Below are positions 33,568 through 44,922 of a stretch of 64,000 bases of DNA, piece after piece (the stretch's first letter is position 1; each line of letters opens with the position of its first letter). The translations under genes were made by a program, and so were the position numbers. The notes beneath the pieces were generated by a model. It did no database searches. It was not told where the DNA came from and saw only the letters and a program-made list of their open reading frames with translations. Source of the stretch: Neostapfia colusana (lineage: Eukaryota; Streptophyta; Magnoliopsida; Poales; Poaceae). Location of the stretch: assembly GCA_030760725.1 (NCBI GenBank), contig JASWHV010000012.1, positions 48,949,652-49,013,651 on the forward strand, written 5' to 3'.

Positions 33568-36500
33568 CTAAGAAAATAATTCCGGAAACTGTGCCTTAAG
33601 CTCGTCTTCTCGCTCCCATGTGGCTTCCTCCTCCGAGTGATGTTTCCGCTGCACCTTGCACATCCGGATTCTTTTATTTCTTGTGAGGTGTTCCATTGTC
33701 TCCAAAACCTTGACCGGTTGCTCGGCATAAGACATATCCTCTCCTACGTCAACCTCATTCATTGCTACCATCTCTTCAGGCGTCCTCAGACATTTCAAGA
33801 GCTGTGACACATGGAATACATCGTGCACATCCGATAAGCGAGCCGGTAGTTCTAGTTGATATGCCACTTCGCCTTTCCTCTCCAGAACCTGAAAGGGTCC
33901 GATGTATTGAGGTGATAACTTCCCTTTCACCTTGAACCGACGAAGTCCTCGGATAGGTGACACCTTGAGATAAACATAGTCTCCCACATTGAAAATAAGC
34001 TCTCTTCTCCGCACATCGACATAACTCTTTTGTTGGATCTATGCTATCCTCAGGTTGTTGCGAATTTCCCTCACTTTCGCCTCGGCTTCTTGTACTACCT
34101 CGGGTCCAAACACTTTACTTTCCCCGGTTTGGTTCCAAAATAGTGGAGTTCTGCACTTTCTCCCATACAAAGCCTCAAATGGTGACATCTTCATACTAGC
34201 CTGATAGCTGTTGTTATAGGAGAACTCCGCATATGGTAAGTTCTTATCCTAACTCCTGTTATTCTTGAGCGCACACGCTCTCAACATATCCTCAAGGATC
34301 TGATTAGTTCTTTCCGTCTGTCCGTCTGTCTAGGGATGATAGGCAGAACTAAAATTCAGATGAGTTCCCATGGTTTCATGTAACTTCTGCTAGAACCTTG
34401 AGGTGAACTGTGTCCCTCGATCTGACACTATCTTCTTTGGCACTCTATGGAAACACACGATCCTTGACATGTAAAATTCTGCCAATTTGGATCCGTTGTA
34501 GCTTTCTTTCACGGGGATGAAATGAGCTACCTTGGTTAGCCTGTCGATGATGACCCATATTGAATCATATCCTGATTGGGTCCTAGGCAGTCCCACTATG
34601 AAATCCATACCGATTTCTTCCCATTTCCATTCAGGCACTTTGAGTGGTTGCAATAATCCCGCGGGTCGTTGATGTTCGGCTTTCACCAACTAACATGTGT
34701 CACATAGGGCAACATGTTCCGCGACATCTTGATTCATGCCATACCACCAATACCTGCTCTTGAGGTCATGATACATCTTCGTACTCCCAGGATGAATGGA
34801 ATAGTGGGAATCTTGAGCTTCCTTCAAAATCAATTCACGGATCTCCTTCACTTCAGGCACACAAATTCTTTTCCCGTGCCACACCGTACCTTGTTCATCC
34901 TCTCTGAAACTAGGGGCTTTATTATCCTTGATGAGTTCTCTTATTTCTTGAATATTCTCATCATTCTTTTGACCATCGCGTATGTCTTGCTCTAACGTGG
35001 AGTCCACTTCCATGGCGATGGCTTCACCACTATTCACCAGACATAGATTGAGTTTTATAACCTCTTCCTTCAATTCTGTAGACATGTCCTTCAAGCTCAA
35101 CCTACTGACCTGCACTTTCTGGCTTAGAGCATCCACCACGACGTTCGCTTTCCCAGGATGATAGTTGATGCCCACATCAAAGTTGTTGATCAGCTCTAAC
35201 CATCTCCTTTGTCTGAGGTTGAGATCTGGCTGTGTGAAAATATACTTTAAGCTCTTATGATCTCTATATATCTCTGTCCTCTTCCCCATCAAGTAATGCC
35301 GCCAAATCTTCAACGTGTGTACCACTGCAGCTAGCTCTAGGTCATGTGTAGGATAGTTCTTCTCGTGTTTCCGGAGCTGCCGGGACGCATAAGCCACAAC
35401 ATGCCCCTCTTGCATGAGAACACATCCCAACCCATTTCCAGAGGCATCGCAGTACACCGAAAAGTTCTTCTGCATATCTGGCATAACTAGCACTGGGGCT
35501 GTTGTCAATCTTTTCTTCAGTTCCTGAAAACTCATCTCGCACTGTGGTGTCCATGTGAATGTGATTCCATTCTCCAACAATTTGGTGAGGGGTCTCGAGA
35601 TCTTGGAGAAACCCTCAATAAACCGTCGATAATACCCAGCCAATCCTAAGAAGCTTCGAACTTCCCCGACATTCTCATGGGTCTTCCACTTTTGTACATC
35701 CTCGATCTTGGCGGGATCTATGGAGATTCCTCCCTCCGAGATTATATGTCCTAAGAAGGGAACTCTCTTCAGCCAAAACTCACACTTGCTCAACTTGGCA
35801 TATAGTTGGTGTTCTCTTAGCTTTTGCAACACCAACCTTAAATGCCTCTCATGTTCTTCTTCATCTTTGGAAAAGACGAGAATGTCATCAATGAAAACCA
35901 CCACAAATTTGTCCAGATATTCCATGAATACCTTGTTCATGAGATACATGACGTATGTCGGGGCATTAGTTAGCCCGAAAGGCATGACGGTGTATTCATA
36001 CAGTCCGTACCGAGATACGAAAGCTGTCTATGTAATATCAGTTTGTCTTATCTTAAGTTGGTGGTATCCCGACCTGAGATCAATTTTCGAGAACACACAA
36101 TCTCCCCTCAACTGATCAAACAAGTCTTCAATGCGGGGTAATGGGTACTTGTTCTTGATGGTTACTTCATTCAACGCACGGTAGTCTATGCACAACCTTT
36201 GGGTTACGTCATTCTTGGGCACAAATATCACTGGAGCTCCCCGTGGTGAGGAACTAGGACGAATGTACCCCTTCTCTATCAATTCTCTTAAATGTTCCTT
36301 GAGTTCTTCCAGCTGTTTGGAGTCCATCCGATCGGGTCTCTTGTATATCGGAGCTGTTCCAGGCACAAGCTCAATCACGAATTCCACCTCACGGTCGGGA
36401 GGCATACCTGGCAACTCCTCCGGAAAAACGTCTAGATATTCCCTGATGATCCTGATCTCCTCCTCTTCCACCTCAACTTGATTGAGTTTAATGTCCCTCC

Positions 36501-38037
36501 TAGGCTCTTGTATGGTTATGAACTCTATTCTGGTGCCACTAGGGTGAGTTAGTTCCACCGTTCTTGTCGAACAATGGATGATTCCTTTATGTTTGGTCAG
36601 CCAATCCATACCCAAAATAATATCTATCCCTGGTGAATCTATCACTATGAGGTTTGCAGTAAATACCACCCCATTAATGTCTAGATTCACCTTGGGACAC
36701 ACTTGTCTTGTCCTTATTTCTCTCCCTGGAGAGTTTACTGCTAGCATATGGTTTATTTGTGTTGTTGCTAGATCATGCTTCTTAACAAACCCTTGGGCAA
36801 TGAATGAGTGGGTAGCACCAGAATCGAACAACAGGGTTGCAATGTGTAAATTGGCAGGAAACTTACCAACTATCACGTCGGGTGCCTCTTGCGCCTACTC
36901 CATTGTCACGTGGTTCACCCGTCCTCGCATCACATTTTGCTGTTGCGGCTGCACGGGCTTCTTCTTTGGGCACTTATGTGCGTAGTGCCCCACCTCGCCA
37001 CAATTGAAGCATTGCACCCCAACCTTAGGTGCCTGGCCTTTGTTGTCTTGGGATTGGTTCTGTGGTCCTTACACTGCTGGTCGAGGTTGATATGTGGGAC
37101 GAGGCTGCTGTACAAACTGACGCTGCGGCTGTGCCGGTGCTGATGGAGGCCTGAAATTTGGGTTGTACCCTCTGGGTGCTGAGTAGGGCACCACAGCACG
37201 GCTCGTCTGCCCTGCGGTTGGTTGCATCAGTCATGGGCGTGTGTTGCTACCCGAGGATTGGTGTGACCATCCCGCCTTCCTCTTGTTTTCATTTTCCAAG
37301 GCCTTCAAATTCCTCTCCACAACAAATGCTCTGTCCACCATCTTTTGGAAGCTTTCATACTCGTTGGAGGACATTGCACACTGCATCTCCGCTGTAAATC
37401 CTTCCACAAAGCAGTCCTGTTTCTGCTCATCAGTCTCGATGTCCCGTGGTGCATAACGGGATAGTTGGGTGAATTTAGTGAGGTATTCCCTCACTGTCAT
37501 GTTTCCTTGCTGCATCCCCAAGAACTCCTTTCTATTGTTTTTGAGTTCACCCCTTGGTATGTAATGGTTGTGGAAACTACGCTTGAACTCTTCCCAAGTG
37601 ATGTTCTCAGGGTCATGATGGGCGGCCACGTAAGCGGTCCACCAATCAGCAGCAGGTCCATGCAATTGGTGAGAGGCAAACAGCACCCTCTCATACCCTT
37701 GGCATTGTATGATCCTCATCTTGCTCTCAATGGTCTTTAGCCAATCATCTGCCTCCAGAGGTTCAGCAGCACTTGCAAACTTTGGAGGTTGAGTCCCTAG
37801 AAACTCACTCAACCTTGGTTGGCGTGGTGTAGCTTGGGGAGGTAGAACTTGGTGCAAGTTGGCCACCACTTTAGTTAGGCTCTGGATGAGCTGATTCTGA
37901 TTTTCAAGCAATTGGTGGATGGGATCAACTCCTTCACGGCGACCACCCCTGTCTTGTCCTCCAGAAAGATGAGGGTTGCCGGCCTCATCGTTGTTGTTGG
38001 CGGGGTTGGCACCACGACCCTTTCCTCTTCCGGCCAT
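33568..38037 (-). pseudogene. Gag-Pol of the Tekay-type element: one frame, nine stop codons
   Basis: A single reading frame of about 1490 codons runs from ATG 38037 to 33568 with no frameshift. It is interrupted by stops at about 37231, 37069, 36895, 36028, 34690, 34390, 34330, 34249 and 34039. In order: Retrotrans_gag domain (FKRSFHNHYIP, MTVREYLTKF); CCHC knuckle CFNCGEVGHYAHKC near 37010-36970; aspartic protease FDSGATHSF with Asp-Ser-Gly at about 36817-36825; RT with FIDD at about 35884-35895; RNase H (CDASGNGLG, DHKSLKYIF); integrase HHCC ending near 34695; core motifs MDFIVGLP and VSDRGTQF; and a C-terminal chromodomain-like segment (EEATWEREDELKAQFPELF, about 33620-33570). Everything is recognisable, but no full protein is possible without suppression. 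Confidence 0.92.
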
Positions 38038-38355
38038 CTATCATGATCAACCAAATGTTAATTTAAAGCGTTTCGTATTAAATTCCCAATTTGCTTGTTT
38101 AGACTTTAAACTCATGGGGTCTTATTATATTAACATTTTCTGAGGTTTCACGTCTTACGCGAAAATAAATGCAGTCTTAATTCACAGGGGTTCACACATC
38201 AAAGCAAAACAACCTGAAGATGAGGTTGTGGACAAATGCCCATGGCTTCCACAACTCACGTCACACACCAAACATTAACACCCCGTTAACTAAAGTATTG
38301 ACTCGCCTACTCGATAACCTGCTGAACTATGGGAAAGTACTCTACACGACTCGTA

Positions 38356-39126
38356 TCATTGAGTTGGCTCCTCAGGATCATCCTCATTATTGCGGCTGCC
38401 TTCTGACTCCGCTTTGGGTGGGGAAGCTTCTGGTGGAGAAGTGCGGCGATGCCTGCTCGCCCGGTGATCTGGGGAGTCAGGAGTCCATGTGTCATTCACG
38501 GTGACACACAGTTCATTCCCATCTCCTCTTTCTCTCACCCTCAAGCTGGCTCGAAGCAACGCCTCAGTCTCCTTCAGGGTGTCACGAACATCCTGGAGCT
38601 CCTGCTGACACTCATGCAGTCGAGTGCTGAGCATAGCAGCATCCTCCAAACACAGGTCCATGTGCTCATGGGAAGTCCCCTGCTGCACTGGTGGGTACTT
38701 GTATTCCGCGGTACCACTCTCACGCTAGAGGACATACATGTACTCAGTCCTGTCCAGGTGACGACGGTAGATGTAACTTTGGCAGGTGATGGCCTCCCAG
38801 GTGACATCCCTCTCGGCATCAACCTGTGTCGCTCGACAAGCTGGAGAGCGGTGGATCTTGAGCAGCTGATCTTCATGGATAATCCTCATCTCTGAACTCC
38901 ATTCTTCCCGCTTCTCACGGATGGTCCAGCTGGAGTTGTAGTGTATGATTAGCTTTCCCGTATTGCTGGCAGCGTGGAGCATACGCCGTAGACGGCGCAA
39001 CAAGCCTCCTACTGCCAGTCCGTAGGAGTGGTACGTCACCGGACGATTCTCCTCTCTTAGGGCAAGGGCAACTACAGGAACTCTCCCTCCGGTGGACTTG
39101 CGGGCGGTGCGGATCATGCGAACCAT
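38356..39126 (-). pseudogene. orf0: extra ORF upstream of gag in the Tekay-type element
   Basis: One frame of about 256 codons lies between the primer site and Gag. It is interrupted by a single TAG at 38725-38727; the ATG-started parts 39126-38725 and 38688-38356 are in phase across it. The first half is basic, with Arg/Lys near the start and an aromatic stretch (CQSYIYRRHLDRTEYMYV). The second half has a coiled-coil-like segment (ARLHECQQEL-type heptads, about codons 150-200) and an acidic Pro/Ser/Glu-rich tail. The second gypsy element has an ORF of similar size, position and layout (55120-55886). I recall an orf0 before gag in rice RIRE3/RIRE8. Its function is unknown to me. Confidence 0.75.
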
Positions 39127-39325
39127 CTAAAACATAAAGCATTTCAAATTAAGTTAGATAAGATTTAAATAAAAATCATATTTTGAATAAAGTTGGGGCA
39201 AGGTGAATAAAGTGACCCATTAAATAACACTTTTCAACCCACACCTTTGTAAAATAGTTTTTAAGAAAATAGGGTCCTTAACTACGTCCATTTCTACCTA
39301 GGTCCACGTTCCTACGGGCAACCTT

Positions 39326-39338
39326 GGCTCTGATACCA
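39326..39338 (-). other. Primer binding site of the Tekay-type element
   Basis: The minus strand reads TGGTATCAGAGCC, four bases inside the 5' LTR. tRNA-Met-type primer site; it fixes the orientation. Confidence 0.93.
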
Positions 39339-39342
39339 CTTC

Positions 39343-42300
39343 TATCACACCCGGTTTATCCCAAAGAACAACCGAGTGAATATCACATGTATGCCAGGAT
39401 CTTTCTCTCATACATGTGATGACAAATAGTGAAGCATCATTTATTACAAGCCAGGTGTTGAATATAAATATATCTTACAAAGCATACGTCTTGATGGACG
39501 ATAATAAGTTCATAACATGTAAATAAAACAGCAGCGGAATATAAATCTTGTGGGCTCCGTCACAGGCGTTGCCCGGGGGACTCCGTGAACCTAGAATCCT
39601 TCCTCAGGTCCGAAGTCTTGGTCATTGAACACCACATCATACCCTTGACCTGAGCAGCAATTTAAACCAACAAATATGCAAGTTTGAGTACCGTTGGTAC
39701 TCAGCAAGTGTGGGAAAGTTATGTCATGCATGGCTAGAGCAAGGAGAGGATGAACTCATGGTTAAAGCACTACGTAATTAGTACCTATCGCCTTAGCTTA
39801 TTAAGCACCTACATTACTACATAGGTGAAATGGTCCCAATCTCCCAACCCATCATCATAATCAAATAACCATAACAACATTTCCAATGTTAAGCTCCCCG
39901 CTTAACATCCACAACTTCCAAAGTCATCATCCTCTAATCATGAATAAGTCCAAGCCGCTCTTGACCGTGAGCACGGCTGTCATGACAGTTTTGACTCTGC
40001 AGAGTTTGCACCACTGTACCCACATGTAGTGATTTCATCCCCCGTTTGCCGGGTGGACAAAAAGAACCTCCATTATGCCAGTGGCCACGAACCACATTCA
40101 CACTTCCCAGGTGTGTAGCCAGGAGATCACTACGAAACCTTTACAAAGGGATTCCCGACGAGCGTGGGCCCACTGAGGTTTCACCCCTAACAGCATACAA
40201 GAGGCTCCAACCCCGCTGCAGTGGCCCCCTCTTGAGCCTTGCGGTTTATATGGTAGTCCAGCTGACACCTACTCCTCGCACCATCCAACACACCCATACT
40301 ACGTCGGGGATACACCTAATTAATTGGCCAAGCTGCACCATCTCAGCATGTGGTTGGCACGGTAAAGCCAGGTTACATGCTCCATGAACCGGTCCTTAGG
40401 ATCCAGGCAAGTACTAAACACAAACCCGAGTCTCGTGCATCCAGCACCAACCAAATCATCCAACTTGCCTCGATCCCTACCTCTACATAACTCATAATAT
40501 CTCATTCAAGAGTAAGGTAAATAAATTGATGATCTCATATCCCAATTATCCCATTCTAAGCATGGCTAAGCATAAGCATATGAATAAATGACATGATAAA
40601 ATAAATCCCAACCCAAGCTACAAGGAAACAAGGTAATGCAATTCTAGGGAAACTTCCAAGCATGGGTTTCATATTTCAATTGACAATGCAAATAATTCTA
40701 TCTACACATCCTAGTATAGGATCAAAGTGGTCAAGGACACTTGCCTTCTTCCTGCTGCTCTCGGAATGGAAAGTCTTGGTCTTGGAAGGGGAGAACTTGC
40801 TCTGGGGCAGGTTCTATTCATGCCAATACACATAGCAAAAGAAAACAACAATCCATAAGACACAGTTCACACTTTCACTTCATACAAACCACACATACAT
40901 ACCTATGAAAGTCATTCACATTTCTAAGTGTTGTGGTTACTCTACATGTGTTGATTTTTGGCCTACATTCACCTTTAAACATATGTATATTATTTCTAAC
41001 TTCTATGTTCAGATTTCTATTTGCACACTATATATGAAGTTCCAATTTGAACAATTCTTTATACTCAATTATTAAACTTCTTAGCCACAAAGTTTGTATA
41101 AGAGGTATTTTCCTATTCGAAATAGGTTTTCAGATCTTCTACCAAATTCTAAGCTGAAGTTTTTAAATTTGGAGACTTCATTTATCATTTTCTAATTATA
41201 CATACCTATTTTCCTATATTTTTAAGATTTATCTTCTATGTCTAAAAGTGAGTTTTAATATTAAATGGTAGGACATATCTTCTAAACAGAATAGGTTCTG
41301 ACCTAAAATATTAAAAATATATTTTTAAACTTCTCCTCTGATGTGAGCTAATTTAAATTTATTTTATCAGTTTTCAGAATTACTTCCTAGCCTAAAAAGG
41401 TATTTCTAGAACTAATAAATATGAACAACAATTAGACAGATTCATTTCAACCAAAAATCTATTTTTAGTTCATTCTAAAGTTTTCCAAGTGCTAGGAGAG
41501 TTTAAATTTGAACTTGTACATATGTTTGCCTTACCTTTTAAATTTAAATCCTAGTCACATATTCAAATTTCTGAATTTATTATCATATAGGGTCAAAAAG
41601 GTAAATCCTCCCTACTACAGGGTCTAATTTATTATTTTACAAATTTCCAGGGGTCTAACTACACATAACAGAGGGGTTTTGCTAATTTTTATTAAGTCCA
41701 GGGGCTAAAACTGATTTTTAAATGAATTTACACGAATTTCTGAAGTTCCAGGGGCTAGATCAGAAGTTTCCGGGGCTAGCTTGTATTTTCCAAGATCCCC
41801 AGGGGGTAGCGTGTAAGAATCCCGGCCTTTATAACACGGGGCTGATGTGGACCGTCCGATTTAAAATAGACGGCTGAGATTATATCGCGAAGCGGTACGA
41901 GTTAGATCTAATAGGAACCGCACGATTTAAAATGGACGAGCCTCAGAGGGCCACGTCGCCCTGGCCGTGCGCGGGCGGCGCTGCCCGGCGGCGCGCGGCG
42001 GCGGGAGGCAGCGATCTCGCCGGAGATCTTCGGATTTTCGTCTATACCTCCTAAAACTTGGATTTCATGGCACAGATCGGTAGAGGGGAGGTCAGGGATC
42101 TCACCTCGGGGTTTTTCTTGAGCTCGGAGGTCCTGGAAGGCGGTCGGCGGCGAGGTCCGAGATGAAATAGCGGCGGTGCTCGCCGGGGCTGCGTCTAGGG
42201 TGCAAAACACCGAGTCTTCTGCACCTGCGTGATTCCCCGGAGGCGGTGGAACATGATCGGCTCGTTACATCAGAAAACCCGAGCAAGGATCGAGAGAAAA

Positions 42301-42771
42301 CGGTGATCGGAGCTTTGGTTCTCACCGAAGAGAAAATTGGAGTGCGTTGGGGAATTCGGCGAGTTTCTCTGCGAGAATTTCACGAGGGGAGGCAGCGGAG
42401 GATCGACTTGGTTAAATAGCAGCGTCCGGGGCCAGAGATCGGGCTGTTGGTGCGGTTTTTCGGATGTTGTTTGGATTCGGGGGAGAGGAGAGTCCCGGGG
42501 TCGGCCGAGCGCGCGGAGGTGGGGGATGACATGCGGGCCCCACGTGTCAGTGAGAGGAAGAGAGGGGCGCGGATTCGGGGCTGGCGCGGGGAGAGTGGGC
42601 CGGCTGGTGGGTTTCGGCCCACTGGCCGGTGGGGTTTTTCTTTTTCTTTTTCCATTTCTTTTCTGTTTTGGTTTGAATTTAAATTCCAATTTGAATTTGA
42701 GTTTCTGCACCACATGCAATACGACCAAAAAATTTTGAATTCCCCTCTTAACAGAATTTTGGGGTGTTACA
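39343..42771 (-). repeat. 5' LTR of the Tekay-type element
   Basis: 3429 bp, about 97% alike to 30101-33522 in the part I aligned. Minus-strand TATA candidates are TATAAAGG at 41825-41832 and CTATTTAA near 42411-42418. The second gives a U3 of about 360 bp, close to that of the related element at 46446. Hairpin copy at 39686-39702. Confidence 0.93.
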
Positions 42772-42776
42772 CACTA

Positions 42777-42979
42777 GTGGGTACATATTCACTATTGGTG
42801 GTGCTGCAGTTTCATGGAGGTCTCGCAAGCAGACTATACTGACAAAGTCTACAATGGGGACTGAACTTGTAGCACTTGAGACTGCCACAACCGAGGCAGA
42901 GTGGCTGAAACAGCTCTTGATGGACTTGCCATTGGTCGCTAAACCGGTACCGTCCATTCTTTTGCATTGTGATAATTAA
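42777..42979 (+). pseudogene. RNase H 3' part of the split Copia
   Basis: Continues the frame cut at 30100 by the gypsy insertion. It encodes the end of a Copia RNase H (AVSWRSRKQT, STMGTELVALETATTEAEWL), stopping after LLHCDN at a TAA (42977-42979). In intact relatives about 60 further residues follow; here they are broken (43000-43150). Confidence 0.85.
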
Positions 42980-43787
42980 AGTGTGATCACTACTAACAAT
43001 ACAAAAGAAAACTCGATGTCCTCAAGACATGTGAAATGGTGAATCGAATCCGTCAGACATTTGAGAACTACTGGAGAGATTGTCATTGAGTATATTAGTA
43101 CTACAAGAAAATCTGGCGTACCCTTTTACTAAGGGATTAGCATGTGCTGTAATTGATGAAGCATAAAGTGAAATGGGTCTGAGACGCACTTGAAGTTATC
43201 ATACAGTGGTAACCCAAACTATTTTATCGTAGATCCCGTGAAGTAGATCTTGGGAAAAACAAGTTGTATGAGTAACTGGAGAGTACTTGTTTATACCGTG
43301 AAGTAGATCTTGGGAAAAACAAGTTGTATGGGTAACTGGAGAGTACTTGTTTACTACTCGTTTCCCGCTAGTAGATGTGTACTCTCAGTAGTGCAAGGAA
43401 GGATGACTATGATGTCTTAATGTGTTCTGGGGCCTATAAAGGCAAGATATTGCCATACAGGGTATACTTGTAAGAACACACCTATGTGAGTTTGACTGTA
43501 AGGTCGCAGTCTATGAGATGTGGGTAATCTCAAATAAACTCATGAACGTACATGTAAGTAAGACCGTAATGCTCTAACCATAGGTATGACTTTAGACGGC
43601 CTAGTATCAGCTATGCTTTCATGTGAAACTTACATAAAACTAGCAATTCAAGGATATGTCCATTGCAAATTTGTGAGTATGTGAATCATGGAATGAAAGG
43701 TGCAGCTCAACCCGTGATGGGTCAGCACTGCAAAGTTGGTATATAAAAGTGCATGAAATGATTATTGTAGACCTTGGCTTTTGGTGG
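42980..43787 (+). other. 3' untranslated region of the split Copia, with a 60-bp tandem duplication
   Basis: Broken RNase H remnants to about 43150, then non-coding sequence up to the 3' LTR. 43236-43295 and 43296-43353 are tandem copies (CCGTGAAGTAGATCTTGGG...) with one difference. Confidence 0.6.
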
Positions 43788-44922
43788 TGTTGGAATTTGA
43801 CCTTTATTTGAAGCAGTTTATTAGTGGGCTGATTTTTATGGGCCAAATATCCTGATGGAAAAGTCAAGGTGGTGTGTAGAGGTGGCATGGGACTTTATTC
43901 CCACGCTACCACCTAGGTAGATGTGCCCCAATATATATAGTGGCCCTTTGAGTGGTTCTCAACATGAGAATAATAAGGGAGTAGGAGTCTGCTAGGAACA
44001 CAAACACACATGCACGCACGTGTGTTTCACGTTTTACGCATGTTTAACGCGTGACTTGTGACTTGCAATGATGCGCTATCGTATCGTGATGAATTATGTT
44101 CTATCAAGAAGTTTATTTTCTACCACGCATATAAATGGGTACTCTATCAATACCTAGACTGTCACATCAATATGAAGAGTAAATGTGCATGTTTATTGTG
44201 AATTATGCTCCTTTACTAGTCTCATCATGAGGATAAATTGAGAGTAATTGGAAGCGTAATTGCGCTTATTGTGCATTACGCTCTATTACTGGACTCATCA
44301 TGAGGAGAAATTGAGTGCATAATTTTACACGTTTAATGTGTATTATGCGCATTATTGCTCTCATTAGTTGCACATTAAAAAGATTTCAGGGGGCGGTTTA
44401 CTGAAATAATGGCATATCGAATTCAAGGCGTTGGTTGACTCTAGTATAAAAGGAGACGTCCTGGTTACTAGAGTGCACACATAGAAACTCACCTCATAGC
44501 TAATCATTTCCTGCGCTGTCGTTTTCTGTCCTGTCGTCCCTTCGTTTGCCGTGCAGCAAACTGAGGGAGAGCGGTGTCTCCGAGCCGACGGGTGATTTGA
44601 AGGACTGCACGGGCGCCGAAGATCAAGTTTCTGGGAAGTGCTCTCGCATGACCGCTCGCTGCACTTCTGTCAACATCAGCTTCATCATCAATTTCTTCAG
44701 TCTCATCCTCAACTCCATAGCGGGATTATTTGTAAGTACATCACTAAATACACGTTTATTTTAACATAATATGTTCTTGCTGGGTGATCTGCCTTTCCTT
44801 CTCTCATATAAATATTTTTGTGTAGTACTAGCACACATTATGTTGATTACTAGTATATATGTTCTATTTGATTTCCTGTTTCGGTTCATAAATTAATCGA
44901 TTGACATATTAATTTTTCAACA
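43788..44922 (+). repeat. 3' LTR of the split Copia
   Basis: 1135 bp, partner of 25529-26696, with many substitutions and without the 38-bp duplication. TATAAAAGG at 44445-44453. Followed by AGTAT, the imperfect TSD. Confidence 0.9.

Larger units (their letters stand above)
30101..42771 (-). mobile_element. Ty3/gypsy retrotransposon, Tekay/RIRE3-type chromovirus, minus strand
   Basis: LTRs of 3422 bp (30101-33522) and 3429 bp (39343-42771) with ends TGTCACACC / GGTGTTACA; the right copy begins TA. Perfect TSD CACTA at 30096-30100 and 42772-42776. On the minus strand the order is primer site, extra ORF (orf0), Gag, protease, RT, RNase H, integrase, chromodomain-like C-terminus, purine tract. 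RT before integrase is the Ty3/gypsy order. In the first ~325 bp I count about 11 LTR mismatches (roughly 3%), hence about a million years at 1.3e-8 per site per year. Very long LTRs, an ORF upstream of gag and a chromodomain are features of the rice RIRE3/RIRE8 group as I recall it. Confidence 0.95.
25529..44922 (+). mobile_element. Degenerate Copia retrotransposon, split by a nested gypsy element
   Basis: LTRs 25529-26696 and 43788-44922 both start TGTTGGAATTTG and end CAACA. The flanks AGTAC (25524-25528) and AGTAT (44923-44927) are a 4/5-matching TSD. Gag, zinc knuckle, protease, integrase, RT and RNase H follow on the plus strand, in Copia order but in several frames with stops. RNase H is interrupted at 30100 and resumes at 42777, after removal of the gypsy element 30101-42771 and one copy of its 5-bp TSD. 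Its own length without the insert is about 6.7 kb. It predates the gypsy insertion. Confidence 0.92.

Noticed and set aside
32701..33728. Pro/Arg-rich frames in the GC-rich inner end of the gypsy LTRs (also 41908-42842 and 48711-49720)
   Set aside because: They overlap the promoter side of the LTRs, lie on both strands, and are open only through high GC content.
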